Shown: positions 46,069 through 55,649, counted from the stretch's first letter. The stretch: DNA of 64,000 bases from Phaeobacter sp. A36a-5a (GCF_037911135.1 NZ_JBBLYU010000001.1:1488001-1552000), one strand, 5' to 3'. Numbers and translations: made by a program. Notes: generated by a model not told the origin, from the letters alone.

Positions 46069-46113
46069 ATGGTAGACGATAGGCACGCATATGACAACGC
46101 AAACGAAGAATGA
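46069..46113 (+). CDS. 14-codon upstream ORF overlapping the cheBR start
   Basis: ATG 46069, with AAGAGG seven bases upstream, opens a frame MVDDRHAYDNANEE ending at TGA 46111-46113. This is 22 bases past the CheB-CheR start, in another frame. The best ribosome site here belongs to this short frame, so translation of the large protein may be coupled to or limited by it. Confidence 0.35.
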   Translation: MVDDRHAYDNANEE

Positions 46114-49100
46114 CCTGACAATCATCGGAATCGGGTCGTCCGCTGGTGGACTGGAAGCCATCCGAGAGCTCGTCGCGACTCTCCCGGTGGATGCGCCTGC
46201 CGCCTATGTTGTTGTGCAACACATGTCACCCCACCACAAAAGCCTGATGACCGAGCTGGTGGCGCGGCAGACCCAGCTGAAAGTTGGCACCATCGAAAAC
46301 GGCACCGTGCCGGAAGCGAATGTCGTGTATATCACGCCGCCCAAAAGCGATGTCATCTTCTCCGAAGGCCGTCTGCATCTCTTGCAGGATCCGAATGCCG
46401 AACCCGGCACCCCGCGCCCGTCGGTCGACCGCTTTCTGGTCAGCCTGGCGGAGCAGAACGGCGACAACTCTATGGCGATCATCCTGTCCGGCACCGGCAG
46501 CGATGGGGCCTATGGTGTGCAGGCCATCCGCGAGGCTGGCGGCATCACCATTGCACAGGACGCCGAAAGCGCGAAATACGACGGCATGCCGGTAGCAGCG
46601 GTGCAGACCGGCTGCGTTGATCTGGTGCTGCGGCCGCAGGATATTGGCACCAACCTACAGAAGATCCTTTCCTCACCGCGTGACTTTTCCTCGTTTCGCC
46701 ACGAAAACAGTCTGAGGGATTCACCGGTTTCGGATCTGTTGCAGATCCTTCTCGCGCGCACCCGCGTCGATTTCCGCGACTACAAGCAGACAACAATCAG
46801 CCGTCGTATCGAGCGGCGGATGATCGCCCTGGGGATCGAAACCCAGGAGGAATACACGCAGTTCTGCCGCAACAACCCCCATGCGGTGGATGCGCTGTTC
46901 AAGGATCTCCTGATCTCCGTCACCCGGTTCTTTCGTGATCGCGAGGAATTCGAGCTTCTGAAGACTCTGCTGCCGCAGTTGATCAAGGATCGCGGCCCCG
47001 GCCCCCTGCGGATCTGGGTTGCGGGTTGCGCCACCGGCGAGGAAGCCTATTCCATCGCCATGGTCGTGTCAGAGGCGCTCGGCAATCCGACCAACCAGCT
47101 GAAGTCACGGGTCCAGATCTTTGCCACGGATATCGACAAGGACGCGCTGAAGACGGCCCGTAAGGGAGTCTATAGCCTCGCCGCACTCAACGATATCCCC
47201 TCGGAACTGGCTGACAAATACCTTATCCGGCAGACCGATGGTGTCCGGGTGGTCGACAATCTGCGCAATGCGGTTCTGTTTTCGGACCACAACGTCTGCC
47301 AGGACCCGCCATTTCAGAAGGTGGACCTGATCTGCTGTCGGAACCTACTGATCTATTTTGGCAATCCGCTTCAGCAAAAGGTCATGTCGCGCTTCCACTA
47401 CGCTATGTCACCGCATGGTCTGCTGTTCCTCGGCACCGCAGAAAGCGTCGCCGGATCGGATGAGCTGTTTGTGCAGGACCGCTCAGCCAGTCATGTCTAT
47501 CGCAAACGCTCCCTGCGTGCCCATCAGTCGCAGCAGCCCTATAACATGCCGTCGATCCCGATGATGGTGCAGCGTCCAACCATCAAGCCGCCATCGCAGC
47601 AGGCGCCATCAACCGATCGCCAGCTGTTCGAGGCGCTGGCGCAGTCGCTGGGCAAGAATTCCCTGCTGGTGACCGAAGATTTCTCCATCGCGCGTGTCTA
47701 TGGCTCGGTCAGCCAGTTCATTGAGGTGAATGAGACCAGTTCGCTGCGGATGCACCTTGATCTGTTGCGCAGCCCGCTGCGCGAAGAAGCCCGCAGCCTG
47801 ATCACCATCGCGTTGAAGAACGGCACCCATAAGGGCGGTGTCCGCCACCTTCTTGCCGAGACTGACGATGAGGAAATCCGGCTCGACGTCTACCCGATCG
47901 TGGCCAAGGAGATCAGCGAACGTGCAGCGCTGGTGGTGTTCACCCCGGTGACGGTAGACCGGTCCAAGATCGATCAGGCTCCGTTCGTCGGCGAGGAAGG
48001 TGACGCGACATTTGAGCGGATCCGCAATCTGGAGAATGAGGTTGCAACCACCCGCGAAGCACTGCAGCAGACCATCGAGGAGCTTGAAACCTCGAATGAG
48101 GAGCTGCAATCGCTGAACGAAGAACTGCAATCCACCAATGAAGAGTTGCAGGCCACCAACGAAGAGTTGGAAACCTCCAACGAGGAGCTCCAGTCCACCA
48201 ACGAGGAGCTGATCACCGTCAACGAGGAATTGCAGGTGACGGCGTCCGAGCTGAGCGGACGCACCGGCGAGCTGATTTCTGTGCTCGAAAGCACGCCCTT
48301 GGCGATCGTTGTGGCCGACAGTGCGCTTCAGATCACTCAGGCGACTTTGGCGGCGACCCGGATGTTCAACATCCGGCGGCCCATCTCCAGCCCGCACATC
48401 AGCCAATGCGCCCTGCCGGAAGGATTCCCGATCCTGGCGCCGATCTGTAGCGAGGCGCTGCGCCTTGGCCAGACCGTCACCGAGGAGTTCACTTCGCGCG
48501 GCACCCGTATCCGGCTGACCTGCTCGCCCTACTTCGATGTCAACGGGCAGATCCTTGGCGTCACCATGGTGGTGTCGGAATTCCCCGGCATGGCGCATGA
48601 GATGGAGATGATCCTCGACAATTCGAAACTGCTGCTGCTGAACCGGACCCGCAGCGGTGAAATCCTGCGCATCAGTGAGGCCTATGCTGAGCTGCTGGGC
48701 CTCAGCCGTGACAAGGCGTTGTCGAAAAACCTGTTCTCACTCATCAAAGACAATGACGCGGGCAAGGAGATGTTCGAGCAGGACGACGCGGTCCTGGACA
48801 AGGCCGAAGGCTTTGACAGTGAATTGCGCCAGGTGACACTGGCCGATGGCGGCGAAGAGCGCTGGATCAACATGGACCGGCATCGCTTCCCGCACCATAT
48901 CACCGGAGAGCCGACGGTTTTCACCATCGGCACCGATGTCACCGAAACCGTCGAGGCCCGCCAGCGCGCCGAGGCGCTGCTGACACAGGCCGAACTGGTA
49001 CAGGAGATGGTCGGGATCGGTTTCTGGTCCATCGATTCCGGTTCTCAGGCCCCTTATTGGTCACCGAAAGTCTATGAGATCCACGGTGTGACGCCAGAGA

Positions 49101-49342
49101 ACTATGTGCCGGATATCGACAGCGCGATTGCCTTCTTCCATCCCGATGATCGCGAGGACGTCAAACGCAATGTCGCCGAAGCCATCGAAAGCGGTGAAGG
49201 CTTCTGCTTTGTCAAACGCCTGATCCGCAAGGACGGCGTCGAGATCCGCGTCGAAAGCAAAAGCATGGCGATCCGCGATGGCAACGGGGACGTCACCAAA
49301 CTGGTCGGCATCTTTCGCGAGGTCGATGCCGACGTCAGCTGA
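46091..49342 (+). CDS. CheB-CheR hybrid with coiled coil and PAS domains
   Basis: This 1083-residue protein joins CheB methylesterase (residues 10-190; Ser17 in GSSAGG, His44, Asp138 in SGTGSDG), CheR methyltransferase (about 210-470; SAM site GCATGEEAYSIAM near 311, CRNLLIYF near 415), a heptad-like coiled coil of repeated (E/S)NEEL units (about 664-716) and PAS-type sensor domains from about 720 to the end. No histidine kinase follows. Family members link adaptation chemistry to sensing; the target is unknown. Upstream are a short overlapping ORF and a direct repeat. Confidence 0.92.
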   Translation: MTTQTKNDLTIIGIGSSAGGLEAIRELVATLPVDAPAAYVVVQHMSPHHKSLMTELVARQTQLKVGTIENGTVPEANVVYITPPKSDVIFSEGRLHLLQDPNAEPGTPRPSVDRFLVSLAEQNGDNSMAIILSGTGSDGAYGVQAIREAGGITIAQDAESAKYDGMPVAAVQTGCVDLVLRPQDIGTNLQKILSSPRDFSSFRHENSLRDSPVSDLLQILLARTRVDFRDYKQTTISRRIERRMIALGIETQEEYTQFCRNNPHAVDALFKDLLISVTRFFRDREEFELLKTLLPQLIKDRGPGPLRIWVAGCATGEEAYSIAMVVSEALGNPTNQLKSRVQIFATDIDKDALKTARKGVYSLAALNDIPSELADKYLIRQTDGVRVVDNLRNAVLFSDHNVCQDPPFQKVDLICCRNLLIYFGNPLQQKVMSRFHYAMSPHGLLFLGTAESVAGSDELFVQDRSASHVYRKRSLRAHQSQQPYNMPSIPMMVQRPTIKPPSQQAPSTDRQLFEALAQSLGKNSLLVTEDFSIARVYGSVSQFIEVNETSSLRMHLDLLRSPLREEARSLITIALKNGTHKGGVRHLLAETDDEEIRLDVYPIVAKEISERAALVVFTPVTVDRSKIDQAPFVGEEGDATFERIRNLENEVATTREALQQTIEELETSNEELQSLNEELQSTNEELQATNEELETSNEELQSTNEELITVNEELQVTASELSGRTGELISVLESTPLAIVVADSALQITQATLAATRMFNIRRPISSPHISQCALPEGFPILAPICSEALRLGQTVTEEFTSRGTRIRLTCSPYFDVNGQILGVTMVVSEFPGMAHEMEMILDNSKLLLLNRTRSGEILRISEAYAELLGLSRDKALSKNLFSLIKDNDAGKEMFEQDDAVLDKAEGFDSELRQVTLADGGEERWINMDRHRFPHHITGEPTVFTIGTDVTETVEARQRAEALLTQAELVQEMVGIGFWSIDSGSQAPYWSPKVYEIHGVTPENYVPDIDSAIAFFHPDDREDVKRNVAEAIESGEGFCFVKRLIRKDGVEIRVESKSMAIRDGNGDVTKLVGIFREVDADVS

Positions 49343-49581
49343 CGGCAGTTCATGACACGCCCGCAGAGCCAATCACCGGCTCTTGGCGTCGTGGCCACAC
49401 CATCTGCGACGAAAAGATCAAAACCCCGGAGCGCATCTTGCGGTCCGGGCTTTGTGTTATCCAAATCAACACCGGCTTTTCGTGAAGGATGCTGCGTATT
49501 CCTCAGCGGCGGTTGTGGGCCCGTTTGACCGTTTCTGCGCTCCGTCCCAAAGCCCGTTATCCGGCAGAACCCTGTCGTTCA

Positions 49582-50076
49582 TCAGGCAGCCGGTGTAAAG
49601 TCCATCGTCCAGTTGGTTTCCCATGTGGTTCCATCGTCGGTTGAAAACGCCTGCTCCCATCGCGGCACCGGCCCTTTTTTCCAAAGAAATCGGACTATTA
49701 TAGGCTGCCCATTCAACACGTCATTCGCGCGAAATTCGCCGATATCTCCTGTGAATGCACCTTTTACCGGTGTATCAAGCATGTGGGGCGATCTACCGTC
49801 GAGCCACCAGATTGCCCACACCCCTGAACCAGGATCGAAGCTTCGCAACGCAATCGCGCGATAAGGCTGCCCAGGAAACCCGACAAAGTTGTCTTCAATA
49901 TTTCCATTGCCTGCAAGAATTGGCTGCGTTTGCGACAGGCCATCGAAAACCTCCCAATCATCGCAGCCGGTTAGCCGCTCCTTCAAGCGTCTGTGCTTTA
50001 CAGTCCAAGACCCGAACATGAAGTCAAAATCATTCTCAACAGCGGTTGTCGCCGTGGGGTCGCGATCAGTGTGCAT
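49582..50076 (-). CDS. DUF1579-like hypothetical protein
   Basis: This 164-residue protein starts at MHTDRDPTATTAVENDFDF. It has the lipocalin-like DUF1579 pattern: FMFGSWTVKHRRL near residue 20, VWAIWWLDGRSP near 95, EQAFSTDDGTTWETNW near 145. The function is unknown. It is divergent from the WYL regulator, and the operator palindrome lies between them, so it is probably that regulator's target. Confidence 0.8.
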   Translation of the reverse strand: MHTDRDPTATTAVENDFDFMFGSWTVKHRRLKERLTGCDDWEVFDGLSQTQPILAGNGNIEDNFVGFPGQPYRAIALRSFDPGSGVWAIWWLDGRSPHMLDTPVKGAFTGDIGEFRANDVLNGQPIIVRFLWKKGPVPRWEQAFSTDDGTTWETNWTMDFTPAA

Positions 50077-50121
50077 GGTGTCTCCCTTATCTTTCGTGAC
50101 AAGAGTGCTTATGAACAACAT

Positions 50122-50144
50122 AACATGACACTTCGTGTCATGTT
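50122..50144. promoter_or_regulatory. Perfect palindromic operator of the WYL regulator
   Basis: AACATGACAC (50122-50131) and GTGTCATGTT (50135-50144) form a perfect 10-bp inverted repeat around TTC. It lies 14 bases before the regulator's ATG and 46 bases from the divergent gene, a classic autoregulatory operator position. Confidence 0.75.
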
Positions 50145-50157
50145 TTCGGGAGAGCAG

Positions 50158-51108
50158 ATGAAATCTTCGCGTTTACTGTCAATTTTGTTGCTTCTCCAAA
50201 CCCGCGGCCTGATGACGGCACAGCAATTGGCCGATGAGTTTGAGGTCAGCTTGCGCACGATCCACAGGGACATCGATCAGCTGAGCTATGCAGGTGTCCC
50301 GGTTTTCGCAGAGCGGGGACGAGGCGGCGGGTATCGGTTGATGGATGGATACCAGACCCGTTTGACAGGCCTTGATGCGGATGAAGCACGCAGCCTGCTG
50401 CTGGCCGGGCTTGGTTCCGCATTGGATGATCTGGGTCTGCTGAAAGCTGCGAGCCAAACAGAGCTAAAAGTCATGGCTTCGCTCTCTGGTCCCGCGCGCG
50501 ATCAGGCCATTGTTGTTTCCGAGCGGTTTTTGTTGGATCCGCAGGGTTGGTATCGAAAGAAGGACACTGCTCCATTTGTGTCGGAGGTTGCCTCTGCGGT
50601 GTGGAATGAACGGCGACTGTCGATAGAATACGAGAGCTGGAAAGGCGTCGTGGACCGCGTTGTATCGCCCCTGGCGATTGTCCTGAAAGCCGGTAACTGG
50701 TATCTCGTTGCGCTCGTCGAAACTCCACGTGTCTACAAGATTGCAAATATCCGGAGCATCAAGGTTCTTGACGACACGTTCTCACGCCCGACGACTTTTG
50801 ATGTCAGCGCCTTTTGGAACAGCTGGATCGCAGATTTCGAGCACCGGCTGAAGTCTCAATCCGTTGCACTTCATGTCAGTTCAACAGGCCTGCGCATGTT
50901 GAACGAAATGGGTTTTGCACCGCAGTCCCCTGCTCTGATCCCGAAACGAAAAGGATGGTTCTGCGTAAACGTACAAATGGAGGTTGGCGTAAAGGCCATC
51001 CGTGACGTTCTATCTCTCGGTGCTGAGGCCGAGGTCCATGGACCAGCCGCATTTCGCGAAGAGGTGATCGCTGAGGCCCGCAAAGTTATCGATCTATACG
51101 TATCGTGA
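50158..51108 (+). CDS. YafY-type HTH/WYL transcriptional regulator
   Basis: This 316-residue protein starts at MKSSRLLSILLLLQTRG, with GGGAGAG upstream. A winged HTH of the DeoR/HTH_11 type (TAQQLADEFEVSLRTIHRDI, residues 20-40) is followed by a WYL domain (about 140-225) and a WCX C-terminus. It likely controls the divergent DUF1579-like gene and itself through the palindrome at 50122. The frame continues upstream of the chosen start but would read through the operator. Confidence 0.9.
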   Translation: MKSSRLLSILLLLQTRGLMTAQQLADEFEVSLRTIHRDIDQLSYAGVPVFAERGRGGGYRLMDGYQTRLTGLDADEARSLLLAGLGSALDDLGLLKAASQTELKVMASLSGPARDQAIVVSERFLLDPQGWYRKKDTAPFVSEVASAVWNERRLSIEYESWKGVVDRVVSPLAIVLKAGNWYLVALVETPRVYKIANIRSIKVLDDTFSRPTTFDVSAFWNSWIADFEHRLKSQSVALHVSSTGLRMLNEMGFAPQSPALIPKRKGWFCVNVQMEVGVKAIRDVLSLGAEAEVHGPAAFREEVIAEARKVIDLYVS

Positions 51109-51362
51109 TTTCGCCGAAGCCCACGTAGTGCAGATAGGGGGCACCCTATGCGACGGCACCGAACTCCCGCTTGGCCCGCCTGCCGACCTTCAGCACATAC
51201 GGCTCCCGAAGATTACTTCGGGAGCCGTTATTATATTGGCCTCTCAATCCCTGCGGGCGGTGGCGGGGCCTGCGCGACGGGATGCGCGGGGGCGCACGGA
51301 TGCCTGCCGCTTTCCTACCTTTGCCAATCGGTCAGGGCTGGCGCTGCATTGGGTCGAGGTTG

Positions 51363-53756
51363 CTATACGACCTTCAGCCGTCTGCCTGCGGTCAGCCCAT
51401 CGGCCGCTTCGGTGATCGCCTGCGCATTAATGCCGAAGTGGCGATAGAGATCGGCGATGGTGCCGGTCTGACCGAAATGCTCGACCCCCAGCGGAATGCT
51501 CTGATGGCCCTGCACACTGCCCAGCCAGCTCAGCGTCGCCGGGTGGCCGTCGATCACCGTGATCAGTTTGCAATGACGCGGCAGCTCCGCCAGCAATGCC
51601 TCGATATGGCTTTGTGCCTGCGGCACACCGCGCGCCCGGGCCCGCTGCGCAGCAGTCCAGCCGGCGTTCAGCCGGTCGGCCGAGGTCACCGCCAGAACGC
51701 CGACATCGCGGCGTCCCTCGCCGATGGCGGCAGCGGCCTTGATCGCCTCCGGCGCAACCGCCCCCTGATAGGCAATCACTACATCGCAGTTCGGCCCCGG
51801 CTGCTTCAGCCAATAGGCGCCATCAATCGCGCCCTGACGGAAGGCGTCATCAACCCGCTTGCCCGGCTGTTCAATCGGGTTGGTGGTCAGGCGCAGATAG
51901 ACCGAACCGCCGGTCTCATCCCGGAGCCAGGTGCGTTCATCCGGATCGCCCTCGCCGTCGCGCTGAAGATAATCAAAGGCCCAATCCATGATCACCGCCA
52001 GCTCATCCACAAAAGCCGGCTCAAAGGCGGCCAGCCCGTCCTGGCTCATCCCGATGAGGGGTGAGCCGATGGATTGATGCGCACCGCCCTCCGGCGCCAG
52101 GGTCACGCCGGAAGGCGTGCCCACGATCATGAAGCGGGCATCCTGATAACAGGCGTAGTTCAGCGCATCGAGGCCACGCGCCACAAAGGGATCATAGACC
52201 GTGCCGATAGGGATCAGCCGCTTGCCAAACAGCGATTGCGACAGGCCGGCAGCCCCCAGCAGCAGGAACAGGTTCATTTCGGCGATGCCCAGCTCGATAT
52301 GCTGGCCTTCTGGCGTGAACTCCCACTTCGCGGTTGAGGGGATCTTGTGTTCGATAAAGGCATCCGCCTGCGCCGTACGTGCAAAGAGCTTGCGCCGGTT
52401 CACCCAGGGGCCTAGGTTGGTGGTCCCCGTCACATCCGGCGACATGGTCACAATGCGCGCGGCAAGGTCGCTGTCACCTTTGGAGAGATCATCGAGGATC
52501 TTGCCAAAGCCCATCTGGGTCGACATCTCGCGGTCGGTTTTCACCTCGACTGTCGGCACCGGCAGGCGGGCATCGTGATAACGCCGCGCCCCTTTTGCAA
52601 AAAACGGCACCTGATCCAGAAAACTCTGCAATGCAGCGGGGTTCTGCACGGTCGCAAAGGGCTCCCACTCCTGCCCCTCGGCAACCCCCATATAGCGCTG
52701 CCATTCGGCCATCTGGGTCTTGTTCATCAGCCCGCCGTGATTGTCCTTGTGGCCGGCAATGGGTGTGCCCCAGCCCTTGACCGTATAGGCGAGGAAACAG
52801 ACCGGGCGGTCATGGTCGATGGCGGCAAATGTCTCGGCCATGGTCGCAACGCAGTTGCCGCCGAGGTTCTCCATCAAGGCTGCCAGCTCTGCATCGGAGC
52901 GGCGCTCGATCAGCGCGCTGACGTCGCCCTGATCGCCCAGATCATCCAGCAGATGCTGACGCCAGACAGCACCACCCATGAAGGTCAGCGCCGAATAGGT
53001 CTGATTGGGACAGTCATCAATCCACTGGCGTAGCTTGTCACCGCCCGGCTCCTCAAAGGCGGCGCGCTGCAAGGCGCCGTATTTCACCTTCACCACATCC
53101 CAGCCGAAGGCGTCGAAGATCTTCTCGATCCGCTGAAACAGCCCTTCGCGCACGATCCCGTCCAGCGACTGGCGATTATAGTCGATGATCCACCAGGTGT
53201 TGCGCAGGTCGTTCTTCCATCCCTCCTGAAGGCATTCGTAAACATTGCCCTCGTCCAGTTCGGCATCGCCGACAAGCGCGACCATCCGCCCCTTTGGCGC
53301 ATCGGATCCCCAGGATTTCGCGGTAACATAATCCTGGACCATCGACGCAAAGGAGGTGATCGCCACCCCAAGCCCCACGGAGCCGGTTGAGAAATCCACG
53401 TCATCAATATCCTTCGTGCGGCTCGGATAGCTCTGCACGCCACCAAAGCCGCGGAAGTTTTCCATCTTCTCGCGGGTCTGGTTGCCCATCAGATACTGGA
53501 TCGCATGAAAGATCGGCGAGGCATGGGGTTTCACCGCCACCCGGTCCTCTGGCCGCAGCGCGCTGAAGTAGAGCGCGGTCATGATCGACACCATCGAAGC
53601 CGAGCTGGCCTGATGACCGCCAACCTTGATGCCGTCCGCCTTGGGGCGCAGGTGGTTGGCGTTGTGGATCATCCAGTGGGACAGCCACAATAGCCGCTGC
53701 TCGATCGTCTTGAGCGTTTCGGAGGAAGGTATCGGCGCGGCCACTGAAGAGGTCAT
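51363..53756 (-). CDS. mdeB: 2-oxoacid dehydrogenase E1, MdeB-like (2-oxobutyrate)
   Basis: This 797-residue homodimeric E1 (AceE-like, transketolase fold) has a TPP site VALVGDAELDEGN with IIDYNRQSLDG near residues 165-205 and a pyrimidine/transketolase C-terminal half. In Pseudomonas putida mdeB, next to methionine gamma-lyase, encodes the E1 of 2-oxobutyrate dehydrogenase. Here it sits in the same direction, 104 bases after mdeA, so the same role is inferred. Plain transketolase is an alternative label, but the motif pattern and neighbours favour E1. E2 and E3 are not in the window. Confidence 0.8.
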   Translation of the reverse strand: MTSSVAAPIPSSETLKTIEQRLLWLSHWMIHNANHLRPKADGIKVGGHQASSASMVSIMTALYFSALRPEDRVAVKPHASPIFHAIQYLMGNQTREKMENFRGFGGVQSYPSRTKDIDDVDFSTGSVGLGVAITSFASMVQDYVTAKSWGSDAPKGRMVALVGDAELDEGNVYECLQEGWKNDLRNTWWIIDYNRQSLDGIVREGLFQRIEKIFDAFGWDVVKVKYGALQRAAFEEPGGDKLRQWIDDCPNQTYSALTFMGGAVWRQHLLDDLGDQGDVSALIERRSDAELAALMENLGGNCVATMAETFAAIDHDRPVCFLAYTVKGWGTPIAGHKDNHGGLMNKTQMAEWQRYMGVAEGQEWEPFATVQNPAALQSFLDQVPFFAKGARRYHDARLPVPTVEVKTDREMSTQMGFGKILDDLSKGDSDLAARIVTMSPDVTGTTNLGPWVNRRKLFARTAQADAFIEHKIPSTAKWEFTPEGQHIELGIAEMNLFLLLGAAGLSQSLFGKRLIPIGTVYDPFVARGLDALNYACYQDARFMIVGTPSGVTLAPEGGAHQSIGSPLIGMSQDGLAAFEPAFVDELAVIMDWAFDYLQRDGEGDPDERTWLRDETGGSVYLRLTTNPIEQPGKRVDDAFRQGAIDGAYWLKQPGPNCDVVIAYQGAVAPEAIKAAAAIGEGRRDVGVLAVTSADRLNAGWTAAQRARARGVPQAQSHIEALLAELPRHCKLITVIDGHPATLSWLGSVQGHQSIPLGVEHFGQTGTIADLYRHFGINAQAITEAADGLTAGRRLKVV

Positions 53757-53860
53757 GGGTCAACTCATTGATTAGGTGAAGATACTCTCCCTCCCGCACG
53801 AATGCGGAGGGGACCTGTCAAATCTGGCGGAATGAAACACCCCACCAGGGGCCGCCATAC

Positions 53861-55066
53861 TCAGGCGGCGGCGTAAGCGTTATGCGAGGACAGCGCCTGC
53901 ATCAGATCGTCGATGATATCATCGACACCTTCAAGCCCAACTGACATCCGCAGCAGCCCCTCGGCAATGCCATGTTCTGCACGCTCTTCGGGGGTATAGG
54001 TCGAATGGGTCATGCTGGCCGGGTGCTGGATCAGCGTTTCGGCGTCGCCCAGCGACACCGCGCGCTGGACCAGTTCCAGCCGGTTCATCATGGCGATACC
54101 GCCAGCCTTGCCACCAACAACCTCAAAGGGGATCATGCCGCCAAAGCCCGACATCTGCCGCGCGGCCAGTTCATTCTGTGCAAAGCCGTCAAGGCCAGGG
54201 TAATAGACCCGCTCCACCGCCGGGTGGGATTGCAGCGCCTCAGCCACCTTGCGGGCGGATTTGCAGTGACGCTCCATCCGCAGTTCAAGCGTCTTCAAAC
54301 CGCGCATCAACAGCATCGCACTAAAGGGTGACATCACCGCACCGGTCATATCCTTCAGCCCGACAAGACGGATCTGGGTGACGTCCTCCTTGGAGCCGAC
54401 AACCAGACCGGCGATCACATCGCCATGGCCGCTGATGAATTTCGTTGCCGAATGCACCACGATATCGGCGCCCAGTTCGATCGGGCGTGTGATCACCGGC
54501 GTGGCAAAGGTGTTGTCGACAACCACCTTTGCACCAGCTCTATGCGCGATCTCGGAAATCGCCGCGATGTCGATCAGGCGATTGTTGGGATTTGCCGGGG
54601 TTTCGAAATAGACCAGTTTGGTTTTCGGGCTGATCGCCTCTGCCAGATTTGAGGGATCTGTCATATCGACCAGACGCACATTGACGCCAAATCGTGGCAG
54701 CCCGTGGGTCATGAAGGAAAACGTGCAGCCATATAGTGTCTTGTCTAGGATGATTTCATCCCCGGCCGCTAGAAACGACCATAGGGTCGAGGTGATTGCG
54801 CCCATGCCGGAAGCGGTCGCAAGCCCGGCTTCGCCGCCCTCAAGATTGGCGATGCGCTGCTCCAGATGGTCCAGTGTCGGGTTGGAAATGCGGCTATAGA
54901 AATGCCCCTCGCGCTCACCGGTGAACATCTCGCCGCCCGCCTCGGCGGAGTCGAAGGTAAAGGTCGAGGTCAGATAAAGCGGCGGGTTCAACGCCCCCTG
55001 CTGCGACTGCGAGTCATAGCCATGGTGGATTGCACGTGTCGAAAAGCTGGAGTCGGTCTTTTTCAT
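53861..55066 (-). CDS. mdeA: Methionine gamma-lyase
   Basis: This 401-residue PLP enzyme of the Cys/Met metabolism family starts at MKKTDSSFSTRAIHHG; AGGG lies about eight bases before this ATG. It splits methionine into methanethiol, ammonia and 2-oxobutyrate. The PLP lysine is in SATKFISGHGDVIAG and the Cys in LYGCTFSFM matches Cys116 of the P. putida enzyme, a marker for gamma-lyase over other family members. Neighbours mdeR and mdeB support the call. Methanethiol formation fits marine sulfur metabolism. Confidence 0.88.
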   Translation of the reverse strand: MKKTDSSFSTRAIHHGYDSQSQQGALNPPLYLTSTFTFDSAEAGGEMFTGEREGHFYSRISNPTLDHLEQRIANLEGGEAGLATASGMGAITSTLWSFLAAGDEIILDKTLYGCTFSFMTHGLPRFGVNVRLVDMTDPSNLAEAISPKTKLVYFETPANPNNRLIDIAAISEIAHRAGAKVVVDNTFATPVITRPIELGADIVVHSATKFISGHGDVIAGLVVGSKEDVTQIRLVGLKDMTGAVMSPFSAMLLMRGLKTLELRMERHCKSARKVAEALQSHPAVERVYYPGLDGFAQNELAARQMSGFGGMIPFEVVGGKAGGIAMMNRLELVQRAVSLGDAETLIQHPASMTHSTYTPEERAEHGIAEGLLRMSVGLEGVDDIIDDLMQALSSHNAYAAA

Positions 55067-55152
55067 GAAAATCACCCTAATGTGTTTCCAGCATCTTAGG
55101 ATGGTCAGCTGGGCGATTAGTTGCTAATTTACCTTCAGACAGCATAAGGATT

Positions 55153-55165
55153 GGCATAATATGCC
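55153..55165. promoter_or_regulatory. Perfect 13-bp palindrome over the mdeR start
   Basis: GGCATAATATGCC reads the same on both strands and spans the mdeR ATG (55161). It lies in the mdeA-mdeR divergent region and could be an autoregulatory Lrp-type site. Confidence 0.45.
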
Positions 55166-55649
55166 AGAGAAGCCAAAATTGGACGCGACGGACAGACGCA
55201 TCATACGGGCCTTGCAACGCAATGGGCGGATGACGAATCTCGATCTCGCGGCGGAGGTCAACCTCTCGCCCTCTCCCTGCCTGCGCCGGCTGCGCATTCT
55301 TGAAAGCAGCAATGTCATTCAGGGCTATAGCATCGACGTTGATGCCAAGGTCTATGGCCTGCCGGTCACGGTCTTTGTGCGGGTCAGCCTGGAGAACCAT
55401 ACCGAAAGCGTGGTGGCCAACTTTGAACGCCAGATCCGTGGCACGCCTGAGGTTCTGGAATGTTTCGTGATGACTGGCCTTGCCGATTATCTGCTGCGTG
55501 TGGTGGTGGCCGATCTGGAAGATTACGAACGCTTCGTACGCGCGCGCCTGCATCCCATCGGCGGCATCAGTTCGATTGACACCAGTTTCGTCTACGGAGT
55601 GGTGAAAAAGACCGCCGTCTACCCTGAGGTTGATAGCTCTCAAAGCTGA
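55161..55649 (+). CDS. mdeR: Lrp/AsnC-family regulator of methionine gamma-lyase (MdeR-like)
   Basis: This 162-residue protein has an HTH in residues 10-60 (IIRALQRNGRMTNLDLAAEV, then LRRLRILESSNVI) and a RAM domain in about 70-150. It is divergent from mdeA across 94 bases, as in P. putida, where MdeR activates mde genes on methionine. It starts within GGCATAATATGCC. The methionine ligand is inferred. Confidence 0.88.
   Translation: MPEKPKLDATDRRIIRALQRNGRMTNLDLAAEVNLSPSPCLRRLRILESSNVIQGYSIDVDAKVYGLPVTVFVRVSLENHTESVVANFERQIRGTPEVLECFVMTGLADYLLRVVVADLEDYERFVRARLHPIGGISSIDTSFVYGVVKKTAVYPEVDSSQS

Noticed and set aside
47609-48598. Antisense 329-residue frame with Leu/Val/Gly repeats inside the CheB-CheR gene
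   Set aside because: It is the reverse reading of the repetitive coiled-coil codons.
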